From: Alteriqipengyuania halimionae
Lineage (GTDB): Bacteria; Pseudomonadota; Alphaproteobacteria; Sphingomonadales; Sphingomonadaceae
Direction: 5' to 3'
NCBI RefSeq assembly: GCF_009827575.1
Contig: NZ_WTYR01000001.1
Location: 1 to 64,000, forward strand
Length of the DNA: 64,000 nt
A model generated the notes under the pieces. It saw only the letters and a program-made list of their open reading frames with translations. It was not told where the DNA came from and did no database searches. The translations under genes were made by a program, and so were the position numbers. This document shows, piece after piece, positions 46,455 to 55,327 of this stretch (position 1 is its first letter; each line of letters begins with the position of its first letter).

Positions 46455-47783
46455 ATGGGTGCGCTGCGCAATCCGGTCCGGCTGATTCCGCTGCTTTTCG
46501 CAGCCGCGATCGCTTTGGGCACGGCGCTGCTGATGCTGCCCTTCGCCACCGTCGACGGCAACGGGACGACGCTTACCACCGCTCTCTTCACCTCGACTTC
46601 GGCGGTTGCGGTGACCGGCCTCATCGTCGTCGATACCGCGACCTACTGGTCTCCCTTCGGCAAGCTGGTGATCCTGTTGCTGTTCCAGATCGGCGGCTTC
46701 GGCATCATGACCGCGGCGACGATCTTCGGGCTGATGGCGGGGCGCGGTTTCGGACTGCGCGACCGGATGGCGACCGAGGTCGAGCGCAACCGCCTTTCGG
46801 GCGGGGATGCACGCTCGGTGCTGATGCTGGTCCTCAAGATCACGCTGCTGGTGGAAGGCCTGGTTGCCGCCATCCTGGTGGCGCGATTGATGCTGGCCTA
46901 CGATTACGGCTTTCGCGATGCGCTGTGGCACGGCGTGTTCCATTCGGTCAGCGCGTTCAACAATGCCGGCTTTTCGAGCTATTCGGACAGCGTGATGGGT
47001 TTCCAGCACGACGGGGTATTCCTCGGCCCGATCATGCTCGCGGTGGTGATCACGGCCCTCGGCTTCCCGGTCATGCAGGATTTGCGCGCCAATGGGCTGC
47101 GCTGGCGCAAATGGACCTTGCACACGAAGATCACCGTAACGGGCACTCTGGTGCTGGTCGCGTTGGGCTTCGTCGTGATCCTCGCCAGCGAGTGGTCCAA
47201 TCCCGATACGCTCGGGCCAATGGGAGTTGGGGCCAAGCTGCTCAATGCGGCCTTCCACTCGGTCATGCCGCGCACGGCGGGGTTCAACAGCCTCGATGTC
47301 GGTGCTTTCAACAGCGAGACGCTGTTGTGGAACTACGTGCTGATGTTCATCGGCGGCGGGAGTGCCGGGACTGCGGGCGGAATCAAGATCACCACCTTCT
47401 TCGTGCTGGCCGCGGTGGTGCTGTCCGAAGTCGGCGGGCGCCGCGATGCCGGCCTGTTCCAGCGCCGTTTCGGTGCGGGCATCGAGCGTCAGGCGCTGAC
47501 GGTGTTCTTCGCTGCTTCCACGCTGATCATCGCGGCATCGATGTTCATTCTCGCCGTATCCGACTTGCCGATGGAGCGCGTGCTGTTCGAAGCGATCTCG
47601 GCCTTTTCCACGGTCGGTCTATCGACCGGCATCACCGCCGATTTGCCTGTCAGTGCGCAATTGGTTTTGTGCGTTCTGATGTTCGTCGGCCGCGTCGGGA
47701 CCATTACGGTCGCAACCGCGTTGGCGCTGGGGGCGGAGCCTCGCCCGTTCCGGCATCCAGAGGAGAATCCCATTGTCGGCTGA
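46455..47783 (+). CDS. TrkH/KtrB-type potassium transporter subunit
   Basis: 442 residues, eight or more transmembrane helices arranged in four membrane-pore-membrane units. Filter loops include STSAVAVTGLIVVDTATYWS (first), VSAFNNAGFSSYSDS (second), RTAGFNSLDVGAFNSETLLW (third) and FSTVGLSTGITADLP (fourth), each with the conserved Gly. The shorter length fits KtrB. Overlaps the regulatory subunit gene by 11 bases. Confidence 0.95.
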   Translation: MGALRNPVRLIPLLFAAAIALGTALLMLPFATVDGNGTTLTTALFTSTSAVAVTGLIVVDTATYWSPFGKLVILLLFQIGGFGIMTAATIFGLMAGRGFGLRDRMATEVERNRLSGGDARSVLMLVLKITLLVEGLVAAILVARLMLAYDYGFRDALWHGVFHSVSAFNNAGFSSYSDSVMGFQHDGVFLGPIMLAVVITALGFPVMQDLRANGLRWRKWTLHTKITVTGTLVLVALGFVVILASEWSNPDTLGPMGVGAKLLNAAFHSVMPRTAGFNSLDVGAFNSETLLWNYVLMFIGGGSAGTAGGIKITTFFVLAAVVLSEVGGRRDAGLFQRRFGAGIERQALTVFFAASTLIIAASMFILAVSDLPMERVLFEAISAFSTVGLSTGITADLPVSAQLVLCVLMFVGRVGTITVATALALGAEPRPFRHPEENPIVG

Positions 47784-48441
47784 TACGCGCAATCCCGTTC
47801 TCGTGATCGGTCTCGGACGCTTCGGCGGATCGGTCGCGCGCACGCTCGAGCGAATGGGGCACGAAGTGCTGGGGGCGGACAGGTCCGCCACGCTGGTCCA
47901 GGAATATGCCCAGGACCTGACGCAGGTGGTTGAGGCCGATTGCACCGATACCGTCTGCCTGGAAAAGATGGGCGCGCGCAGCTTCACCTCGGCTGTCGTC
48001 GGAATCGGCAGTGATATCGAAGCGAGCGTGCTGGCCGTGCTCGCCCTATCGGATCTCGGCGTCCCCAATATCTGGGCCAAGGCCGTCAACGAGAAACATG
48101 GCCGTATCCTTGAGCGGACCGGCGCACATCATGTCGTGTTCCCCGAAGAGCGGATGGGCGAACGCGTGGCCCGCCTGCTCAATGAGCGGCTGCTCGATTT
48201 CATCAGCTTCGGAGACGAGTTCGCGATCGCGAAACTCGCAGCGCCGGAAGCGATCGCCGGACTGCCGCTCGAGTTGAGCGCCTGCCGGGAAAAGTACGAC
48301 GTTACCGTGATCGGGGTGAAGCGCGAGGACGAGGATTTCATCCACGCCGTGCCCGACACGCTGATTCTGCCCGACGATGTGCTGGTGGTTTCAGGCCGTG
48401 TCGACCGGATCGAAGCTTTCGCCGCGCTCCACGCAGATTAG
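47773..48441 (+). CDS. TrkA/KtrA-type potassium transport regulatory subunit, TTG start
   Basis: 222 residues. N-terminal RCK_N Rossmann domain (VIGLGRFGGSVARTLERMGH) binding NAD(H)/ATP, then a C-terminal TrkA_C domain ending VLVVSGRVDRIEAF. Single RCK pair, so KtrA-like rather than double-length TrkA. Start TTG 47773 with AGAGGAG seven bases upstream, inside the 3' end of the transporter gene; an in-frame ATG comes only well inside the Rossmann motif. Confidence 0.93.
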   Translation: MSADTRNPVLVIGLGRFGGSVARTLERMGHEVLGADRSATLVQEYAQDLTQVVEADCTDTVCLEKMGARSFTSAVVGIGSDIEASVLAVLALSDLGVPNIWAKAVNEKHGRILERTGAHHVVFPEERMGERVARLLNERLLDFISFGDEFAIAKLAAPEAIAGLPLELSACREKYDVTVIGVKREDEDFIHAVPDTLILPDDVLVVSGRVDRIEAFAALHAD

Positions 48442-48590
48442 GCGATCCACAGCCGCAGCACCCACGCCACTGCGCCCAGCGCGATGACGCTGCCGGCCCA
48501 GATCAGCGCCATCCATCCAAGGCGCTTCCACAGAGGAGCGTCGTCGCCTGCGCTGTCGCTTTGCTGCTTGAGTGCCGGACGCGCTGCCAT
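48438..48590 (-). CDS. DUF2474 small subunit of CIO-type bd oxidase
   Basis: 50 residues. One transmembrane helix (WKRLGWMALIWAGSVIALGA) with conserved leading Trp-Lys-Arg-Leu-Gly-Trp, the DUF2474 signature found downstream of cioAB operons. Position right after cydB, overlapping it by one base at the start. It is expected to stabilise the oxidase like CydX. Convergent, with 4 bases overlap, with the potassium regulator gene. Confidence 0.9.
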   Translation of the reverse strand: MAARPALKQQSDSAGDDAPLWKRLGWMALIWAGSVIALGAVAWVLRLWIA

Positions 48591-49600
48591 CAATGGTACC
48601 CTTCGTGGCCGACCTTGCCGCGGAACACCCAATAGGCCCAGGCGGTGTAGGCGAGGATCAGCGGCATGGTGATCGCAACGCCAATCAACATGAAGATCTG
48701 GCTGCGTTCGGGCGCGGCGGCATCCCAGATCGTGATGCCGGGCGGGACGACATTGGGCCAGATCGTCACGCCGAGCCCTGCCATCCCGAAGAAGAACAGC
48801 GCGATCGAAAGCCAGAACGGCTTGCTGTGTCGCGCTACCGAAAGGGCGCGAAGCAGCGCCACTGCGATCAGCCCGGTCAGGATCGGAACAGGGGCGGCGA
48901 AGTAGATTTCCGGTGCCGTCAGCCAGCGGGCCGCATAGTCGGCATTGAGGAAGACGTTGTAGAGGCTCACCCCCGCCATCAGCACCAGCGTAGCCCAGGC
49001 CGCGCGCTTGGCGAGGGTGCGGGCATGGTCCTGGCTTTCGCCGTCGAGTTTCCACACCAGCCACGTCGCGCCGAGCAGCGCATAACCCGCCACGGTGCCG
49101 AGGCCGGTGAGCAGCGTGTAGGGTGTGAACCAGTCGAACCAGCTACCGGCATAGGCGCGATCGACCACCTCGATCCCCTGCAGCAATGCACCCAGCGTCA
49201 TGCCTTGCGCCATCGCGGCGACCAGTGAGCCGCCCGTGAACGCGGCGTCCCAGTAACGACGGTGGTTGGGATCGCGCCAGCGGTACTCGAATGCCACGCC
49301 GCGGAAGACGAGCCCGAGCAGCATGGCGGTGATCAGCGGATAGGTCGCGGGCAGGATCACGGCATAGGCGAGCGGGAAGGCGGCGAAGAGCCCGCCGCCG
49401 CCCAGCACCAGCCAGGTCTCGTTGCCATCCCAGACGGGCGCGATCGAGTTCATCGCCCGATCGCGCTCGGGCCCGACTTCGAAGGTCGGGAAAAGGATTC
49501 CGATACCTAGATCGAACCCGTCCATCACGACGTAGGCGAACACGGCGAAGGCAATGATGAACGCCCAGATCGTGGTCAGGTCTCCGAAGCTCCCGGTCAT
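48590..49600 (-). CDS. cydB: Cytochrome bd-type (cyanide-insensitive) oxidase subunit II
   Basis: 336 residues, about nine transmembrane helices. MDGFDLGIGILFPTFEV and PVWDGNETWLVLGGGGLFAA are the conserved CydB blocks. Forms the heterodimer with CydA. Start overlaps the cydA stop (ATGA at 49597-49600). Confidence 0.97.
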   Translation of the reverse strand: MTGSFGDLTTIWAFIIAFAVFAYVVMDGFDLGIGILFPTFEVGPERDRAMNSIAPVWDGNETWLVLGGGGLFAAFPLAYAVILPATYPLITAMLLGLVFRGVAFEYRWRDPNHRRYWDAAFTGGSLVAAMAQGMTLGALLQGIEVVDRAYAGSWFDWFTPYTLLTGLGTVAGYALLGATWLVWKLDGESQDHARTLAKRAAWATLVLMAGVSLYNVFLNADYAARWLTAPEIYFAAPVPILTGLIAVALLRALSVARHSKPFWLSIALFFFGMAGLGVTIWPNVVPPGITIWDAAAPERSQIFMLIGVAITMPLILAYTAWAYWVFRGKVGHEGYH

Positions 49601-51057
49601 GGCCTGTCCTCCGGCTCATGCTTGCTGCCGGACAGATCGCGACGGCTTTGGTCGGACGGGTCCTGGGTCGGGCCGGGCGTGATGCCGGCGGTGCGGATCG
49701 GCCCCTTGTCGCCGCGTTTGACGCCGTATTCGCCCGTATGCGGAGATTTGCGCATCAGGTGCAGGATGTACCACACGCCCGCGCCGAACACGGTGAAATA
49801 GACCAGCACGAACGCCAGCAGCGATGTCGCGACCGCAGGCGCGTCGAGCGGGCTGGCGGCATCGGCCGTTCGCAGGAGATTGTAGACCACATAGGGTTGG
49901 CGACCGACCTCGGTCGTAATCCATCCCGCGATCACCGCGACGAAGCCCGAAGGCCCCATCACGAGCGCGGCGCGATGCAGCCAGGGCCATTGGTAGAGCT
50001 TGCCGCGCCACCGCGCGAGTAGGCTCCAGACGCCAACGCCAAGCATCAGGAAACCGAGCCCGACCATGATGCGGAAGCTCCAGAACACGATCCCGACCGG
50101 CGGTTCCTCGTCATCGGGGATCGTGTCGAGCCCGGCGAGCGGCGCATTGAGATCGTGCTTGAGGATCAGCGAGGATGCCTTGGGAATCTCGATCGCGTAT
50201 TTGACGCGTTTCTCGGCACTGTCGGGGATGCCGAACAGGATCAGCGGCGCACCGTTGGGATGGCTTTCGAAATGACCCTCCATCGCCATGACCTTCTGCG
50301 GCTGGTGCTCGAGCGTGTTGAGCCCGTGCATGTCACCCGCGAAGATCTGGACCGGCACGACCAGCGCGGCCATCCACATCGCCATCGAGAACATCTTGCG
50401 CGCATGGGCGTTGGCGCTGTCCTTGAGCAGGTGCCATGCGCCTACACCGCCGACCACGAAAGCGGTGGTCAGATAGGCCGCGAGCACGGTGTGGACGAGG
50501 CGGTAGGGAAAACTTGGGTTGAAGACGATCGTCCACCAGCTGTCGCCTGGCAGGAACTGTCCGTTGGCGCCGATCTCGTATCCGGTTGGGGTTTGCATCC
50601 AGCTGTTGACGCTGAGGATCCAGAAGGCGGAGATGAAGGTGCCGACCGCGACCATCAGCGTCGCCGCGAAGTGCAGCTTCTTGCCGACCCGCTCCATCCC
50701 GAACAGCATCACGCCGAGGAAGCCTGCCTCGAGGAAGAACGCGGTCAGCACTTCATACGCCATCAGCGGGCCGATCACCGGTCCCGCGACGTCGGAGAAG
50801 ACCGACCAGTTGGTCCCGAACTGGTAGGACATCACGATCCCGCTCACCACGCCCATGGCAAACGCGATCGCGAAGATCTTCAGCCAGTATTTGAACAGGT
50901 CGAGATAGAGCTGCTTGCCGGTCTTGAGCCAGAGCCCTTCGAGCACTGCGAGAAAGCTCGCCAATCCGATCGAAAACGCCGGAAAGATGAAGTGGAAGCT
51001 CACCGTGAAGGCGAACTGGATGCGTGCGAGCACCAGTGCGTCGAGTCCATCGAACAT
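49597..51057 (-). CDS. cydA: Cytochrome bd-type (cyanide-insensitive) ubiquinol oxidase subunit I
   Basis: 486 residues. Haem-binding ARIQFAFTVSFHFIFPAFSI (His), MSYQFGTNWSVFS and the quinol-site GRQPYVVYNLLRTADAAS. The loop after helix 6 is the short Q-loop version, matching CioA of the cyanide-insensitive subgroup. A high-affinity terminal oxidase used at low oxygen. A FixK/Fnr-like box sits 51 bases upstream of the start. Confidence 0.97.
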   Translation of the reverse strand: MFDGLDALVLARIQFAFTVSFHFIFPAFSIGLASFLAVLEGLWLKTGKQLYLDLFKYWLKIFAIAFAMGVVSGIVMSYQFGTNWSVFSDVAGPVIGPLMAYEVLTAFFLEAGFLGVMLFGMERVGKKLHFAATLMVAVGTFISAFWILSVNSWMQTPTGYEIGANGQFLPGDSWWTIVFNPSFPYRLVHTVLAAYLTTAFVVGGVGAWHLLKDSANAHARKMFSMAMWMAALVVPVQIFAGDMHGLNTLEHQPQKVMAMEGHFESHPNGAPLILFGIPDSAEKRVKYAIEIPKASSLILKHDLNAPLAGLDTIPDDEEPPVGIVFWSFRIMVGLGFLMLGVGVWSLLARWRGKLYQWPWLHRAALVMGPSGFVAVIAGWITTEVGRQPYVVYNLLRTADAASPLDAPAVATSLLAFVLVYFTVFGAGVWYILHLMRKSPHTGEYGVKRGDKGPIRTAGITPGPTQDPSDQSRRDLSGSKHEPEDRP

Positions 51058-51107
51058 GGACCGGTCCTACGCTCCTTGAGCTTTAGGGGCTAGAGGAGCC
51101 TGCGCAT

Positions 51108-51121
51108 TTGATATTGCGCAA
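51108..51121. promoter_or_regulatory. FixK/FnrL-like box upstream of cydAB
   Basis: TTGATATTGCGCAA fits the TTG(A/C)-N6-(T/G)CAA consensus of alphaproteobacterial CRP/Fnr-family activators such as FixK. Its centre is about 57 bases upstream of the cydA start, a plausible activating position, and the target is a micro-oxic oxidase. Confidence 0.55.
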
Positions 51122-51131
51122 AACGCAAGCC

Positions 51132-52010
51132 TCACTCCAGAGCGTAGACTCTCACCCAATCGACTTCCATCTGCACCTCGCCGCGCTTGATCGCGTCGAC
51201 GGTGTCCTGCGGGAGTCCGAAATACGGCTCTTCGATATTGAACACCTTCTGCGGATAGACGCCGCCGACGGCGAAATTGAGGATCAGGAATTTCGGCGTA
51301 TCGAAGCGCCATTCGCCATATTGCTCGATGTCCTTGCGGCTGACGGTGTAGAACACGTCGCCATCGACATCGAAGGCGATGCTGTCGCCGGTCCACTCGA
51401 CGCCGTAGGTGTGCCAACCGGTCACGTCCTGTCCCGCAGGGAAGGTCCGGCGTTTCACGATCGGGGTGTCGCCCGAATAGCCGGGCCCGTGGATCGCAAC
51501 GGCGGTCCAGCTCTTGTCGCCGACATATTCCATGATGTCGATTTCGCCGGTGTAGGGCCAGGCTCCGTTGCCGAGCAGCCAGAAGGCCGGCCAGGCCCCG
51601 ACATTATCTGGCATGCGGATGCGCGCTTCGGCGCGGCCATGGGTGAAATCGAAATTGTCGCGGGTATTGAGGCGGCCGGAGATGAAATCGGCTTCGCGTT
51701 CGGCATTGGTGTCCATGCCCGGCTTCCACACCGGCTTGAGCACCAGTACGCCGCCATCCGCGCCGTCCATACCGTCTTCGAATAGGATCGTTTCGGGGCT
51801 GTCGAAATAGGCCTGCTGCTCGTTATTGACCCAGAAATCGGGGCCGATGGCGTTCCATTTGGATCGGTCGAGTGCGCCATTGTCGAAATTGTCCTCGAAG
51901 ATCACCGTCCGTCCGGTGGCCCCGTCGACACGCACCGGTGCGACATCTGCCGTTGCACAACCTGCTGCCAGCATTGTGGCGAGGCCGATCGCCATGTTTC
52001 TTCCCATCAT
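51132..52010 (-). CDS. GH16 family beta-glucanase, lipoprotein
   Basis: 292 residues. N-terminal lipobox LAAGC (Cys18). Concanavalin-like GH16 domain with the catalytic EIDIME at 156-161 (Glu156 nucleophile, Glu161 acid/base), in the beta-bulge ExDxxE form typical of laminarinases. WPAFWLLG and WHTYGVEWTGDSIAFDVDG are further family motifs. Likely degrades beta-1,3-glucans outside the cell. A LacI-type operator lies 24 bases before the start. Confidence 0.95.
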   Translation of the reverse strand: MMGRNMAIGLATMLAAGCATADVAPVRVDGATGRTVIFEDNFDNGALDRSKWNAIGPDFWVNNEQQAYFDSPETILFEDGMDGADGGVLVLKPVWKPGMDTNAEREADFISGRLNTRDNFDFTHGRAEARIRMPDNVGAWPAFWLLGNGAWPYTGEIDIMEYVGDKSWTAVAIHGPGYSGDTPIVKRRTFPAGQDVTGWHTYGVEWTGDSIAFDVDGDVFYTVSRKDIEQYGEWRFDTPKFLILNFAVGGVYPQKVFNIEEPYFGLPQDTVDAIKRGEVQMEVDWVRVYALE

Positions 52011-52033
52011 AACTCTCTCCCCGACGAATTTTG

Positions 52034-52049
52034 TTGTTAACGTTCACAA
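52034..52049. promoter_or_regulatory. LacI-family-type operator
   Basis: TTGTTAACGTTCACAA, an inverted repeat with the central CG typical of LacI-family sites (TTGTnAACGTTnACAA), 24 bases upstream of the GH16 start in the divergent spacer with the aminopeptidase gene. Suggests carbohydrate-responsive repression of the glucanase. Confidence 0.6.
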
Positions 52050-52154
52050 TAGCGTGTCGTTCAGGTTTGGCAAACGGGCCGTGCGAAACGATGCGCGATG
52101 CTGTAACCCGCCTTTCCATTTCGACCGAATCCTCCCCGCAATCGGAGACCTGTC

Positions 52155-54059
52155 TTGCGTATTCTCCCCTTCGCCCTTTCCCTTTCCGTCGCCACGATCG
52201 CGCTCGCCACCGGCGGATGCACCGTCAACAACCAGAAGGCCGTGAGCGACGAGGCCCCGCAGGTAGCGCCGATCCTGACCAGCGAAGATGCAATCGACGA
52301 CCAGACCTTCGCTCAGCCCCAGGTCGCGCGAGTGACGCATGTCGATCTCGACGTCGAACTGAACTTCGAAGACCAGTCGGTCGAAGGCGAGGCCGTGCTC
52401 GATGTCCAGGCCGCCGATGGCGCCAAGGAAATCATCCTCGACAATGATGGCTACACGGTCCGCTCGATCACCGATGGTAAGGGCAAACCGCTGAAATACG
52501 AGCTCGGCGAAGCCGTCGAGGGCAAGGGCCGCCCGCTCACGATCCAGATCGGCGACGCGCGGCAGATCAAGATCGCCTACAGCGCCAAGGATGCCGACGC
52601 GCTGCAATGGCTGAGCCCCGAACAGACGGCAGGTGGCGAATACCCGTATCTCTTTAGCCAGGGCCAGGCGATCCTCAACCGCACCTGGATCCCGACGCAG
52701 GACAGCCCCGGAATTCGCCAGACCTGGAAGGCGCGCATCGTCGCCCCCAAGCCGCTCGACGTGGTGATGAGCGGCTTGAAGGTCGGCGAAGTCGAGGATG
52801 TGGATGGCAACAAGCGCGCCTTTACATTCGAAATGGACAAGCCGGTCGCGCCCTATCTGATCGCGATCGCGGCGGGCGATATCGATTTCCGCGAGCTCGG
52901 GCCCCGCACCGGCGTATGGGCGGAACCCGCCGTGCTCGATCGTGCGGCAGAGGAACTCTCCGATACCGAGCAGCTCGTCGAAGCAGCCGAGGCCCTTTAC
53001 GGTCCCTATCGCTGGGGCCGCTACGACATGATCGTCCTTCCGCCGGCCTTCCCCTATGGCGGCATGGAAAACCCGGTGATGACGTTCCTCACGCCGACCT
53101 TCATCGCGGGCGACAAATCGAACAATGGTCTAATCGCGCACGAACTGGCGCATAGCTGGTCGGGCAACCTCGTCACCAATGCGGTGTGGGGCGATGGCTG
53201 GCTCAATGAAGGCGTGACCTCCTATTTCGAAAACCGCATCGTCGAAGCGGTGTACGGCAAGAAGCGTGCCGAGCAGGAAGCCGCGCTCGCCTATGCCAAT
53301 ATCGAGGAAACGCTGGCCGATGTCGGCGAGGATGCGCCCGGGACCGCGCTGCACACCGATGGCAAGGAAGACCTGGTCGGCAGTGCGATCGCATACGACA
53401 AGGGCTCCTACTTCCTCCGCACGGTGGAGAACATCGTCGGGCGTGAGCGGTTCGACGCGTGGCTGCGCCAATGGTTCGACAATCACGCCTTCCAGCCCGC
53501 CACCAGCGCGATGCTGCTGGCCGACATGGAAAAGAACCTCGTACGCGATGAAGACGAAGCCAAGCGCCTGATGCTGCGCGAATGGATCTACGAGCCCGGC
53601 CTGCCGTCGAACGTGGCCAAGCCCGATCCCAAGGCTTTCGCCGACGTAGACAACGCCGTGAACGCCTATGCGAAGAACGGTACGCTGCCCAAGAACTGGA
53701 CCGAGTGGACCAGCGCAGAACGCCAGCGTTTCCTCGACAATATCCCGAAGAAGCGCACTGCCGAACAGCTCGCAACGCTCAACGACACGCTCAAGCTCGA
53801 CCAGAGCGGCAACAATGAAGAGCTGTTCCTGTGGCTCGAACTGGCGCTGGCCAATCGTTACGAACCCGCCGTCCCGCAGGCGGAGGATTTCCTCGCCCGC
53901 ATCGGCCGCGCCAAGTTCGTGCGCCCGCTCTTCACCGTGCTTTGGGACCAGGGCGAATGGGGCCGGGCAATCGCACGCCACACCTACAAGAAGACGCGCC
54001 CGGGCTATCACGCCGTAACCCGCGGGGGTATCGATGCGCTCATCGGCAAGGAAGGCTGA
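52155..54059 (+). CDS. M1 family aminopeptidase lipoprotein
   Basis: 634 residues. TTG start at 52155 behind GGAGA. Lipobox ATGGC (Cys22). Zinc motif HELAH (329-333) with the third ligand Glu352 (LNEGVTSY), and the exopeptidase loop GGMEN (302-306). The C-terminal helical repeat domain ends like leukotriene-A4-hydrolase-type enzymes (FTVLWDQGEWGRAIARHTYK). Envelope-anchored aminopeptidase, probably periplasmic. Confidence 0.94.
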   Translation: MRILPFALSLSVATIALATGGCTVNNQKAVSDEAPQVAPILTSEDAIDDQTFAQPQVARVTHVDLDVELNFEDQSVEGEAVLDVQAADGAKEIILDNDGYTVRSITDGKGKPLKYELGEAVEGKGRPLTIQIGDARQIKIAYSAKDADALQWLSPEQTAGGEYPYLFSQGQAILNRTWIPTQDSPGIRQTWKARIVAPKPLDVVMSGLKVGEVEDVDGNKRAFTFEMDKPVAPYLIAIAAGDIDFRELGPRTGVWAEPAVLDRAAEELSDTEQLVEAAEALYGPYRWGRYDMIVLPPAFPYGGMENPVMTFLTPTFIAGDKSNNGLIAHELAHSWSGNLVTNAVWGDGWLNEGVTSYFENRIVEAVYGKKRAEQEAALAYANIEETLADVGEDAPGTALHTDGKEDLVGSAIAYDKGSYFLRTVENIVGRERFDAWLRQWFDNHAFQPATSAMLLADMEKNLVRDEDEAKRLMLREWIYEPGLPSNVAKPDPKAFADVDNAVNAYAKNGTLPKNWTEWTSAERQRFLDNIPKKRTAEQLATLNDTLKLDQSGNNEELFLWLELALANRYEPAVPQAEDFLARIGRAKFVRPLFTVLWDQGEWGRAIARHTYKKTRPGYHAVTRGGIDALIGKEG

Positions 54060-54141
54060 TCGAAGCAATATTGCGCCGCGCGCACCATCTGTGCGCGCGG
54101 CGACATTGGCGAGTTTCGCGCGGTTGGGCTAGAACGGCGCC

Positions 54142-55143
54142 ATGGCCATCGCTCTCGCCCCGGCTGCTCGCCGCTTCGCCACGATCCTTCTCCCGGTTTT
54201 CGCGATTGGAATTGCACGGGCGCTGACCTTCAGCGACTGGGCGGCCGCCAACGCTACGATCGGTGCGCTGCTGTTTGCCTGGATCGTTGCCGATAGCCTC
54301 GCCTTGAGCACGATTGCGAAGGCTCCTGAAAAGCGCCCGGGAGTGCGCGCCTTGCTGGGGGCATTCGCGGCGGCGAGCGTCGTCATCTTGCTGGGAGCCG
54401 CCGCCCCGGTGCGCGCTGCCATATTTGCGATGCCGCCGCTGCTTGCTGCCCTGGGGCTCACGGTCGTCGCCTATTTCGCCTGGAGCGGCATTAGGGCCAT
54501 TTCGTTCTATCGCCGCGAACGATCGGCCGAAGCGGCGCTGGGCCAAGTCGTGCCGCACCGGCTTGCGCATCTCATCGTGACCGAACTCGGCATGATGCAT
54601 CTTGCGCTGTTCCGCTGGAACGCACCGCCAGATGTGCCCCATGGCGCGCTCGCGTTTTCCTACCATCGCTACCTCAATCCGATGATCGCCACGCTGCTCG
54701 CCTTGCAGGTCTGCGAACTGGCGCTGGTCCATTTCTTCGTGATGATGTGGAATCCGCTGGTGGCCTGGATCCTGCTCGCCGTGAGCGTGGGCGGGGTGTT
54801 GTGGCTCATCGCATTGATGAAGAGCTTCCGGATCAAGCCGGTCCTGCTCGACGACGCGACGCTGCGGGTTCGCTCTGGCGCGATGGTCGATGCGGTAATC
54901 CCGCGTGACGCCATCGCGCGTGTGGCGCCCTCCTTCGACGCCGATCTGAGGAAGCGCAAGGACACGCTCGACACTGCGATCCTCTCGGCGCCGAATGTTT
55001 GCCTCGAGCTTTCGAGCCCCGTCTCGATCCCCACCTTGTTCGGCGGGAGCCGCGATGTGCTGCGCGTGGCGATGCGGCTCGAAGACAGCGCGGGCTTCCT
55101 CCGCGAGCTCGCCCAGAGCGAGGGTCAGGTTTCGTCCGTATAA
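54142..55143 (+). CDS. Membrane protein of unknown function
   Basis: 333 residues. Seven or so hydrophobic helices, e.g. about 38-58 (TIGALLFAWIVADSLAL) and VAWILLAVSVGGVLWLIAL, with a soluble C-terminal segment (residues ~235-333) that looks like a PH-like domain (DDATLRVRSGAMVDAVIPRD). No family recognised. Lies between the aminopeptidase and the RSH gene. Confidence 0.75.
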   Translation: MAIALAPAARRFATILLPVFAIGIARALTFSDWAAANATIGALLFAWIVADSLALSTIAKAPEKRPGVRALLGAFAAASVVILLGAAAPVRAAIFAMPPLLAALGLTVVAYFAWSGIRAISFYRRERSAEAALGQVVPHRLAHLIVTELGMMHLALFRWNAPPDVPHGALAFSYHRYLNPMIATLLALQVCELALVHFFVMMWNPLVAWILLAVSVGGVLWLIALMKSFRIKPVLLDDATLRVRSGAMVDAVIPRDAIARVAPSFDADLRKRKDTLDTAILSAPNVCLELSSPVSIPTLFGGSRDVLRVAMRLEDSAGFLRELAQSEGQVSSV

Positions 55144-55327
55144 TTCGGCAGACTCGTCGGGCACACCGTTCCCGCAACGGTCTGCGAGCGCGATGAGAAT
55201 ACCCGTCATCCTGATCGCCGATTGATCACTGCGCGCTCCTTTTGGCGCGGTGGATGCCGGTCGGCAGCGATGCCGATCGGCATTTCGCGCTTGCGCAATA
55301 GTCCGCCGCACCACACATTCAAAAACG

